A stretch of 26,574 nucleotides of DNA, from the NCBI GenBank assembly GCA_964635995.1, contig CAZWRA010000016.1, positions 1 through 26,574 on the forward strand, given 5' to 3'. The DNA is from JAGQLF01 sp964635995. GTDB taxonomy: Bacteria; Patescibacteriota; Dojkabacteria; J137. The stretch's first letter is position 1; each line of letters starts with the position of its first letter. The translations under genes and the position numbers were made by a program. The notes beneath the pieces are model-generated. The model made no database searches and was not told the DNA's origin. It saw only the letters and a program-made list of their open reading frames with translations. Positions 1 through 7,085 of this stretch are shown in pieces.

Positions 1-28
1 AAAAATATATCTAAAAAATCTCTAAAAA

Positions 29-40
29 TTGTCTAGACAA
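29..40. repeat. 12-bp perfect palindrome, possible weak terminator
   Basis: TTGTCTAGACAA reads the same on both strands. It lies 12 bases past the stop of the minus-strand hydrolase and on that strand is followed by a run of T. As an RNA hairpin it would give only four pairs around a CTAG loop, so a terminator role is weak. A protein-binding site is equally possible. Confidence 0.3.
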
Positions 41-51
41 ATGGGTACAGT

Positions 52-825
52 TTATCTACCTATGATATAAAAAGATTTCTCATGTTTTAAAATCCTACGG
101 ATATGTTCGGCTTGTCTTCTAAAATATTCATCTTCTTCAAGAGAATTAACTATAAGTAGTTTTCTATCTTGAAGTGAAACTACGTCTTTTGAAAAATCAG
201 AATTAAACAATTTGTAAATACTCTTTAGTAATATTTCAGGATTTATTTGCATTAACATCTTCTTATAAAAATTTATATCCTGATCTGTTAAACCTTGTTT
301 TAGGAATTGTATTTTATATTTATTGAATTTTCTTAGTACATGAAGTTTTATTACTAATCCTAATCTCCATTTATTGAGTAATGATAATGCTGATTTTTTG
401 CTATCTTTCTTGATTAAATCACCATCAATAATTGGAGAAACTAATGCTATTCTCTCTACCTTATTTCTTAACCTTTATGCGATAAGGACCGCAAGAGCAC
501 TTCCAAATGAATATCCAATAATATTAAATTTTTTTACCTCATATTCTTCTAAAATCTTCTCTGCAATATCAACATAAGTTTCGATAGCAAATTCTGAATT
601 CTGAAAAACATTTTCAGAATTACCAAACCAACCTGGCAAGTCAAATGTAATGAATTTTACTCTTGTTGGATCATAGAAACGCAGAAAAAGTGTGAAATAT
701 AAACCTGAATGTGGAAAACCTGGAAAAGATAGAACAACTTTTTCACCAGCTCCAAAAGAGTAAGTTTGGATATTATATCCATTAAACTTAATTTTCTTTT
801 TGTTAAACTTGAATGATAAAGACAT
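52..825 (-). pseudogene. Alpha/beta hydrolase, interrupted by an in-frame TAA
   Basis: The N-terminal half (116 aa from ATG at 825) is a typical alpha/beta hydrolase fold: a FPGFPHSG strand-turn like the oxyanion-hole region near residue 35, a FDLPG strand near 61, and the nucleophile elbow GYSFGS with Ser at about 106. The frame then meets TAA at 475-477 and continues uninterrupted in the same frame for 140 more codons, starting RLRNKVERIALVSP as expected for the strand after the nucleophile helix. A single base change from a Tyr codon (TAT/TAC) would explain the stop. The distal part has an acidic LIVNSLEEDEYF stretch where the catalytic Asp usually lies. It ends in GR where a Gly-His catalytic motif would be expected, so the catalytic His may also be missing. 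It is divergent from the next gene, separated by 30 bases. Substrate is unknown. A base-call error at the TAA is the main alternative. Confidence 0.75.
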
Positions 826-855
826 ATTATCAAATAGCGATATATAGAAATTTAT

Positions 856-1516
856 ATGAAAAAGACTTTATTTACTATCATTTTTTTTACTAATTGTTAT
901 TTCTACACCAGCACTTTTAATTCAAAACGAAATTGACATTAGTGATGTTAAAACCTTTATTTCATCTTTTGGAATATTTGCGCCTTTACTCTTTATTCTA
1001 ATTACTAGCATTACAAATATTATCCCTCCTTTAGCTGTAAGTCCTTTTTGGATTATAAGTGTCTTTTTATTCGGACCATTACAAGGATTCTTGTTAAGTT
1101 ACCTAGCGAACATTCTTGGATGCTCATTAAATTTCTTAATTGCAAGAACTTGGGGTAGACCAGCTATTAAGAAATTAGCAGGGGAAATGGCTCTCAGAAA
1201 AATCGAGCAGTTGCCTCATATTTCAAGTGCTAAAGTCGTTTTCATTCTTAAATTAGTTGGAAGTGCACTTACTGACTATATTTCATATGCAGTAGGGCTG
1301 TCTCGATTGGCATATTCTTCATATTTTATTGCATCTGCTTTCGCTATTTTACCTATGATGATTTTTGGATTCTTGTTAATCAGTAATGTTGAATTAGAAT
1401 CTGTTACATCAACAATATCTTCAATTGGATTTTTTTACGCTATAAACTACGCCACCTCGCTTTTGGTAGTACCTATAAGTTTGTATATCTCTAAAAAAGA
1501 TAAGATCTCAGAATAA
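856..1516 (+). pseudogene. TVP38/TMEM64 (VTT/DedA-like) membrane protein, frameshifted in T8
   Basis: An ATG at 856 opens MKKTLFTIIF and then runs out of frame in a tract of eight T (881-888). Taking one T away joins it to LLIVISTPALLIQNEI and then to a continuous hydrophobic frame ending at 1516, a protein of about 219 aa. The joined product has several membrane segments and the VTT-domain pattern: a FGPLQGFLLSYLANILG loop-helix followed by FLIARTWGRP. These are features of the SNARE-associated/TVP38 family of inner-membrane proteins, proposed to handle lipids or small solutes. In the longer frame the only canonical start codon before the conserved part is TTG at 1091, which would discard the first membrane segments, so I prefer the ATG plus a shift. 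The cause may be a real mutation, polymerase slippage on T8, phase variation or a homopolymer read error. Confidence 0.75.
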
Positions 1517-1544
1517 TCTACCTAATTCTTTAGTAGTGATAGTA

Positions 1545-1573
1545 TTGCTTATATAGCAGTACTATAGTATACT
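1545..1573 (+). promoter_or_regulatory. Sigma-70-type promoter for the 1603 gene
   Basis: TTGCTT (1545-1550), a 17-base spacer and TATACT (1568-1573). Predicted start of transcription is near 1580, giving a leader of about 23 bases before the ATG at 1603. No ribosome binding site is visible. Confidence 0.6.
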
Positions 1574-1602
1574 CCGCATGATTATTTACTTATTAATAAA
1601 AT

Positions 1603-3042
1603 ATGTTAGCAATAGAAGCAGTAAATGCACCAGACATGTCATTCTTGTTTCAAGAACCTGTAGAACAAGAACCTACAGGAGGAGGGCCTTTAGATAGAGA
1701 AACTATTGATAGGATTCTTGAACAAATTGCAAATAATCCGACACTTACAAATGCTTTAGGGATTGACCTTTCAGAACCAGAAAGCACTGGAATTCTAGTA
1801 GGTGGATTCGTTACAGCAACCTTAACTCTTAGTGGAATTGATAGTGATGAGGGTGTATATATTGGAGTTACTTTTCCTCAAGGATCAAGACTATCACATC
1901 TCAGTCATGAAGTTAATGATCAGAAGGTATTATTACAAGAGACTCTTAAAGAATTATACTTTTTCAGAATGTAGAAGTGAATACAGTTCTCCTAAAGCAA
2001 TTGTTTTTATTTAACTAACCAAGAAAACAATCCTCTTGAAGGAACGATTGGAATTGATAGAAGAAGAATTCAATCAAATGATATTGTTGGTATTTATGAT
2101 GCTGCCGTTGGTACAACAGCAGGATATTTCAATTTTGGAGAACTTTTGTTCATTTCAGTAAACATTAATTCTTTTAATTCCTTATCAGATGATGAAATTC
2201 TTGAAAATATTTTTAGTCATACTGGAGAAGAAATTGCTCAATACAGAAATTCTGCAAAAGCAATTTGTGAGGCATTAGGTATAGAAGAGCAAGATAGAAA
2301 TTCAAAAATAGCACTAGCTGTTATTGGATCTCTTTTAGTAGCTGGAGGAGGATTTGAAGCTCTATCAGTAGTTAGAAAACGACAAGCTTTAGAAGCTGCG
2401 AACAAATCCCAGGTTATTTTCGAAGCACAGTACGATCTTAATGAGCATATAGATTCACTTTTACATGCAATTCAATTTAGTGATAATCCTATTGAGACCA
2501 TGGATTCTATTGCCAATATTAAACTTGATCAATTACCAGAAGATACAACTGTAGCAAGTAAGTTGAGAACTTTACAAAATTTGAACGTTAAATCTACTCT
2601 ACATGATGAGGTAGAGAAAAGAATGAGAGAATTAAGAATGGCAGCTTACACTTCTAATGATGAGAGTCAAATTGCAGCTTTTAATGAATTACGTGCTTCT
2701 GTGGTAAGTAGATTTGGACAGGTTAAGCTTAGAGGAGTAGAACCAATTGAAATAAGACAAGAAGAAGAAGTTCCTAAAAGAACTATTATAATTGGAGATC
2801 TTACATTAGCTGAAAGCCAAACCTACAATTGGGATATTAAATTCGATCATATGCAAATTATATTGACAGAAGGAGTTAATTCTAAGTCACTAGAGGGTAT
2901 AAGATATATAGGTAAGAAAATACACGACTCTGGAGACGAAAGACGAATATACTTAGGAAATAAAGTTACTTTTGATACTCCTTATCTAGTATTAGATACA
3001 AAAGGATTTGTTATACAATTCGTTGATCCTTCTGAACAATAA
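1603..3042 (+). pseudogene. Unknown one-TM protein with two compensating frameshifts
   Basis: I do not recognise this family. The first 123 codons from ATG 1603 stop at 1972. Reading resumes in the same frame near 2009 and runs to 3042. Between them, codons in the +2 frame (SECRSEYSSPKAIVF) bridge the gap of about 15 residues. Losing one T from the run at 1960-1964 and gaining one T in the run at 2004-2008 restores a single protein of about 479 aa. The reconstructed product has an acidic, Pro/Gly-rich N-terminus, a beta-type section, one membrane segment (IALAVIGSLLVAGG), a charged helical stretch likely to form a coiled coil, and a beta-rich C-terminus. The last 32 bases overlap the convergent methyltransferase gene. 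The sequence between 1974 and 2146 is clearly coding, so the two parts should not be taken as separate genes. Confidence 0.65.
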
Positions 3043-3635
3043 ACATTAACCAGTTTGGCTTACCTTCTCTTGGATCTTCACGATCAAAGAATTTAAGAAC
3101 AGAAAATCCTTCAAGATGAAGGATTTTCTTAAATTCATCTTCATTAAAATAAGAGAAATGTCGTCCATCTTCATCTTCTCTTTCTTCTTCGCCTTCACCT
3201 TTCTTTAATGAAATAAAGCCAACTGAGTTAGATTTTGTTACTCTGCTTATTTCCTGTAAGGCTTTCTTTATCTTGTCTTTTGGAATATGAAGCAAAGTAG
3301 CTGCAGTAAAGAAAGCATCAAACTCTCCACTTTCAAATAGTATATCTAAAACACTTCCCTGAGTAAAGTTTGTATGTTCATATTGTTTTCTAGCCCTTTC
3401 AATTAAGCCTTCAGAGATATCCATTCCAGTATAGTTAAAATATTCAGACAATACCTTTGACTCTTTTCCACTACCTATACCAATTTCAAGTATTTTTTGA
3501 GTTTTTAGGTATAAGTTTTACTAACTCCTCAATTTCATCTTTATAAAATGATTTATCACTTCTTAACGCTGACCACTCTTCGGAATTTTTATCATAATAT
3601 TCCTTTACCTTCTTTTCTTTTTCGTTCAAATTCAC
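3011..3635 (-). pseudogene. SAM-dependent methyltransferase, frameshifted in A6
   Basis: A class I methyltransferase of about 207 aa once a single frameshift is repaired. Reading from GTG at 3635 gives a helical N-terminus (YYDKNSEEWSALR), then a run of six A in the coding strand (plus-strand T at 3493-3498) throws the frame off. With one A fewer it reads KILEIGIGSGKES, the glycine-rich SAM-binding motif I. The remainder carries GMDISEGLIERAR (motif II region), FDAFFTAATLLHIP (motif IV/post-II) and a FISLKKGEGE strand. The GTG start overlaps the leuS stop as GTGA, the classic coupling arrangement, so it is cotranscribed with leuS. TTG at 3629 is an alternative start. The target molecule cannot be inferred. 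The 3' end overlaps the convergent gene by 32 bases. A homopolymer read error would make the gene intact. Confidence 0.75.
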
Positions 3636-6388
3636 ACAATAATATTTAGAATCTTGTTCTGAACATAGATTATTTTCTTAGGCTCATTCACCATGTATTT
3701 TGAAATATTTTCAATTTCTTTAGCTTTAGAATAGACCTGTTCTTGAGTCTCTCCTGGCTCAATTTCAATAGTACCCCTAACTTTTCCATTAATCTGTATA
3801 GCGATTGTTAAAATTTCATCTTTAGCTAATTCTTCATTAAATTCTGGCCATTTCTGATTATGAATAGAAAATTCATTACCTAACTTTGACCATAATTCTT
3901 CAGAAATATACGGAGCGAAAGGAGCAAGAATTAATAATAATCTTTCAAATACAGACCTATTAATCGACTTTTCTTTTGTTAAGAAGTTATTTAATTCCAT
4001 AAATTTTGCCACTGCTGTATTGAAGCTTAAAGTTTCAATAGCGTTTCCTACATATTTAATTAATTTATTAATCTGTCGTTCTTGTTCATCAGCATTAAAT
4101 GAATCATTAATTTTGTCGAAATTGTCCCACAACTTAGATAGAAACTTCGCGACTCCCTTCTCTGCACTATCATTCCAAGGCTTTGCTTCTTCTAGCGGAC
4201 CCATAAACATTTCATACATTCGAAGTGTATCCGCTCCATACTTTTCTATTTCATCATTTGGGTTAATGACATTGCCCCATCGTTTACTCATCTTTCTTCC
4301 ATCAGGACCTAGAATTAATCCCATGTGTCTCATTTTGTAAAATGGTTCGTCGAAATCTATATACCCTTGATCCTTAAAAAATTTAGTAAAGAATCTTGAA
4401 TACATTAAATGAAGCACAATATGCTCAGCACCTATTATATACAAATCAGTAGGTAACCATGCATTAACCTTTTCAGAGTTAAAAATTTCCTCGTCATTAT
4501 TTGCATCAACATGTCTAAAGAAATACCAACTTGAATCAACAAATGTATCCATAGTATCGACCTCTCTAGTCCACCCTTTTCCATATTTTTCTTCAGCAGA
4601 TTTTTGAAACTCCTCTGATTTAGCTAAAGGAGATTCTCCTGTAGGTGAGAAATCAACATTGTATGGTAAAAGTACTGGCAAATCCTCTTCAGGAACTGGA
4701 TGTGCATTTCCCTCAGGATCATAAATAATAGGGATTGGGCAACCCCAATATCTTTGCCTTGATAATAACCAGTCTCTTAGGCGATAAGTTGTGACTTTCT
4801 TTCCCCATCCCTTATCTTCTATATAGTCCATTATCTTTTGAGTAGCATCATGTATATTCATCCCATTTAAGAAATCACTATTTATCATCTCTCCATCTTC
4901 TTCTTGGATCAAAATAGTTGTGTAAAAATCATTATCAGCAAGATATTTATAAAGATTCATAGTCTTGGAGATATCATCCTTATTAAATTCTGAGCATTTT
5001 TTTGCTATTTCTTCCCTATTTTTTTCCCAATCAAGTACATACTCCTCTTTTACACCATTTTTATCTTTAAATAAGAACCATATTTCATTTCCTACAACTT
5101 CATTCCAATATCCTTCATCAAGTTTTTCTCTAATTAATTCTTGGTATTTACTGTAATTTTCTTTCGGAATTTCAACTTTGAATGCCCCAGAATCTGATTT
5201 ACTTACAATTCTTACTCCAATATCACTTAAATCTTCTTCAGAAATATTAGAATTCCCCATTAAAAAACTTCTATAAGTATCTATATTAGTACTTTTAACA
5301 ACAGGTATAACCTCAATATCCATAACCTGAGCAAATTCAAAATCTCGAGTATCGTGAGCAGGTACTCCAACAACAGCTCCAGTACCAAAATTTGCTAGGA
5401 CGAAATCTGAGACATATATTGGTATTTTTTTTTCATTCAAATTATTAATTGCGTAAAGTCCTGTAAAAACACCAGTCTTCTTCTTTCCCTCTTGCTGTCT
5501 TTCTAGCTCTGTTTTCCCCTGAGTTTCTTTTTGATATTCTTCAATATCCTTTTTATTTGGAGCAATATCTATAATATTTTTTAGAGACTCTCCATCTGGT
5601 GCAAGAACGATAAAAGTAGCACCGAAGTTTGTATCTGGTCTAGTTGTAAAACATGTAATAGACTTGTCAGATTCTAAAATTTTATAGGTGATATTTATTC
5701 CTGTCTTTCTGCCAATCCACTCCCTTTGCTGAATTTTTGTACTCTCTGGCCAGTCAACTTTATCTAAATCATCAACTAATTGATCAGCATATTCAGTTAT
5801 CTTAAAAAACCATTGTTCTAAATCCTTTTGAATAACCAAAGCTCCGCATCTCTCACAAGTACCATCAGATTCAACTTGTTCATTTGCTAAAACAGTTTGA
5901 TCTTTTGGGCACCAATTTACAGGAGCTTTCTTCTTATATGCAAGACCTGCCTTATATAGTTGCAAAAAAATCCACTGGGTCCATTTATAGTAATTTTCAT
6001 AATGCGCACCTACTTCAGTATTCCAATCTACAGAAATACCAACGTTGTTTATTTGTTCAATAAACGATTTAATTGCTTCGTCTGTATTATCTTTAGGATG
6101 AATTCCAGTTTTAATTGCGTAGTTTTCAGCAGGCAAACCAAAAGAATCCCAGCCCATCGGCATCATTACCTTCCTACCTTTTAATCTGAAATATCTTGCA
6201 GAAATATCATTAGCAACCATTCCTTCAACGTGCCCAACATGTAAACCAGCTCCTGATGGGTATGGATAAGAATATAGAGAATAGAATTTTGGATCACCTT
6301 TTTTGATCTCAGCAGTTTTATAAATTTCTTTTTCTAACCACTCCTTTCTCCACTTATCTTCGAAATCTTTAGGATTAAATCGGGTCAT
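3632..6388 (-). CDS. leuS: Leucyl-tRNA synthetase with a large internal insertion
   Basis: Charges tRNA-Leu with leucine in the cytoplasm. The 918-aa product has the class I signatures HVGH at 50-53 (HIGH) and KMSKR at 699-703. It also has a CxxC-type zinc module (CPKDQT and CERCG near 160-180), the CP1 editing domain with TTRPDTNFGATF and GVPAHDTRDFEFA, the LRDWLLSRQRYWG block, and a C-terminal anticodon-binding region ending in the beta-rich IQINGKVRG domain. Between DFEFA and SRQRYWG there are about 185 residues where the E. coli enzyme has about 70, so roughly 115 residues are inserted, including EGYWNEVVGNEIWFLFKDK. The leucine-specific domain that E. coli carries just before KMSKS is absent. 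The gene is transcribed with the following methyltransferase (GTGA overlap) and has no Shine-Dalgarno sequence. Confidence 0.97.
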   Translation of the reverse strand: MTRFNPKDFEDKWRKEWLEKEIYKTAEIKKGDPKFYSLYSYPYPSGAGLHVGHVEGMVANDISARYFRLKGRKVMMPMGWDSFGLPAENYAIKTGIHPKDNTDEAIKSFIEQINNVGISVDWNTEVGAHYENYYKWTQWIFLQLYKAGLAYKKKAPVNWCPKDQTVLANEQVESDGTCERCGALVIQKDLEQWFFKITEYADQLVDDLDKVDWPESTKIQQREWIGRKTGINITYKILESDKSITCFTTRPDTNFGATFIVLAPDGESLKNIIDIAPNKKDIEEYQKETQGKTELERQQEGKKKTGVFTGLYAINNLNEKKIPIYVSDFVLANFGTGAVVGVPAHDTRDFEFAQVMDIEVIPVVKSTNIDTYRSFLMGNSNISEEDLSDIGVRIVSKSDSGAFKVEIPKENYSKYQELIREKLDEGYWNEVVGNEIWFLFKDKNGVKEEYVLDWEKNREEIAKKCSEFNKDDISKTMNLYKYLADNDFYTTILIQEEDGEMINSDFLNGMNIHDATQKIMDYIEDKGWGKKVTTYRLRDWLLSRQRYWGCPIPIIYDPEGNAHPVPEEDLPVLLPYNVDFSPTGESPLAKSEEFQKSAEEKYGKGWTREVDTMDTFVDSSWYFFRHVDANNDEEIFNSEKVNAWLPTDLYIIGAEHIVLHLMYSRFFTKFFKDQGYIDFDEPFYKMRHMGLILGPDGRKMSKRWGNVINPNDEIEKYGADTLRMYEMFMGPLEEAKPWNDSAEKGVAKFLSKLWDNFDKINDSFNADEQERQINKLIKYVGNAIETLSFNTAVAKFMELNNFLTKEKSINRSVFERLLLILAPFAPYISEELWSKLGNEFSIHNQKWPEFNEELAKDEILTIAIQINGKVRGTIEIEPGETQEQVYSKAKEIENISKYMVNEPKKIIYVQNKILNIIV

Positions 6389-6441
6389 AAATTAAGTTTA
6401 ATAAATACATAAATATCGTTTTAAGCAGAAGTTTAGTCCTC

Positions 6442-6498
6442 CTATTGGATGAGGAGTCTATTTGAGAGAATTTTTTGGCTTTCAATATTACTTACCAT
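6442..6498 (-). CDS. Candidate leaderless leader peptide upstream of leuS
   Basis: An 18-codon ORF, MVSNIESQKILSNRLLIQ, starts at the ATG at 6498, which is the base expected for the transcription start of the TGATATAAT promoter just upstream. It holds three Leu residues, all CTC, a codon that looks uncommon in this AT-rich window, two of them adjacent. The adjacent CTC codons form one arm of a small hairpin (TCCTC / GAGGA) whose other arm contains AGGAGG. The gene that follows, after another 53 bases, is leucyl-tRNA synthetase, so an attenuation-type role responding to charged tRNA-Leu is conceivable. Against it, the stem is only five pairs, no U-run follows, and short ORFs occur by chance. 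Confidence 0.3.
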   Translation of the reverse strand: MVSNIESQKILSNRLLIQ

Positions 6499-6504
6499 GT
6501 GGCT

Positions 6505-6513
6505 ATTATATCA
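6505..6513 (-). promoter_or_regulatory. Extended -10 promoter for leuS
   Basis: Minus strand TGATATAAT, a consensus TATAAT (6505-6510) with the extended TGn element. No good -35 is visible 16-18 bases upstream. The predicted start is about 6498, giving leuS a leader of about 110 bases. No T-box consensus is present in that leader. Confidence 0.5.
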
Positions 6514-6552
6514 AAGCTATCTCTTTTTCTATACGTTTTTTTGAGTTTTTTA

Positions 6553-6561
6553 TGGGATAAT
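6553..6561 (+). promoter_or_regulatory. Extended -10 promoter for the 6586 gene
   Basis: TGGGATAAT: GATAAT at 6556-6561 with an extended TGn element and no convincing -35. Predicted transcript start is near 6568, about 18 bases before the ATG. Confidence 0.4.
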
Positions 6562-6585
6562 GCCTATATTTCTTAATTCAAATAT

Positions 6586-7053
6586 ATGAACAATAAAGAT
6601 CTAAAAGTTCCTTTAATGATTGGAGGAACAGTTTTTGTAGCTACTGTTGCAGTTGGTGGCTTAGTATTGATTACTGAACAGAACAAGCCTGATGACTCAA
6701 ATAATGATAATGTCAATAATCAAAAGGATAATCCTCAAACAGAATCTAGTTATAAAGATGGTAAATACTATGTTGAGGCGAGCTATTATGTTGAGGCAAT
6801 TGATGCAAACGAAACCTTAGGTGTAATTATTGAAATTGATAATGGTGTAGTTTCAAATGTTAGAACATTAAGTATTGAAAATGGGGAAATTGTAGATAAT
6901 GAATATTTAGAAAAATTTGAAGGAGAAGCTAGAAATCAAATTGTAGGAAAAGAACTTGGCGAAGCATTTGATTTTCAAGTAAGTGGCTCTTCTTTAACTA
7001 CTGAAGGTTTTAGAGATGCATTAAATACAATTGCTGTTGAAGCTGAAGAATAA
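6586..7053 (+). CDS. Membrane-anchored FMN-binding-domain-like protein
   Basis: 155 aa with a membrane anchor at residues 9-29, an Asn/Asp-rich linker (36-55) and a small outer domain. From about residue 56 it reads YKDGKYYVEA, then a strand GVIIEIDNGVVSNV, and ends with VSGSSLTTEGFRDALNTI. This is the layout of FMN_bind domains (DG-Y, a strand with dG-I-dV, and SGAT-x-T/S followed by a helix), which carry flavin in NqrC/RnfG-type and extracellular electron-transfer proteins. The usual SGAT threonine is replaced by Ser (SGSSLT at 133-138), so covalent flavin attachment is uncertain. YYVEA occurs twice in tandem near residue 61. The gene is monocistronic with its own promoter and terminator. 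Family assignment is by pattern only and remote. Confidence 0.55.
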   Translation: MNNKDLKVPLMIGGTVFVATVAVGGLVLITEQNKPDDSNNDNVNNQKDNPQTESSYKDGKYYVEASYYVEAIDANETLGVIIEIDNGVVSNVRTLSIENGEIVDNEYLEKFEGEARNQIVGKELGEAFDFQVSGSSLTTEGFRDALNTIAVEAEE

Positions 7054-7057
7054 TTTA

Positions 7058-7080
7058 AAAGGCTCACATAGTGAGCCTTT
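7058..7080. terminator. Bidirectional hairpin terminator
   Basis: Ten-pair stem AAAGGCTCAC / GTGAGCCTTT with an ATA loop, flanked by A and T stretches. It lies between two convergent genes (stops at 7053 and 7086), so it can end transcription from both sides. Confidence 0.85.
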
Positions 7081-7085
7081 AATTT

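Noticed and set aside
1091..1516. Separate membrane protein starting at TTG 1091
   Set aside because: The upstream bases in the same frame encode the missing N-terminal VTT segments, joined to an ATG by a one-base shift.
52..3635. Mobile element causing the damaged genes
   Set aside because: No transposase, terminal inverted repeats or target duplications were found. The lesions are point changes and single-base shifts.
6389..6504. T-box riboswitch before leuS
   Set aside because: No T-box consensus (AGGGTGGNACCGCG-like) and no long specifier stem in the leader, only a five-pair hairpin.
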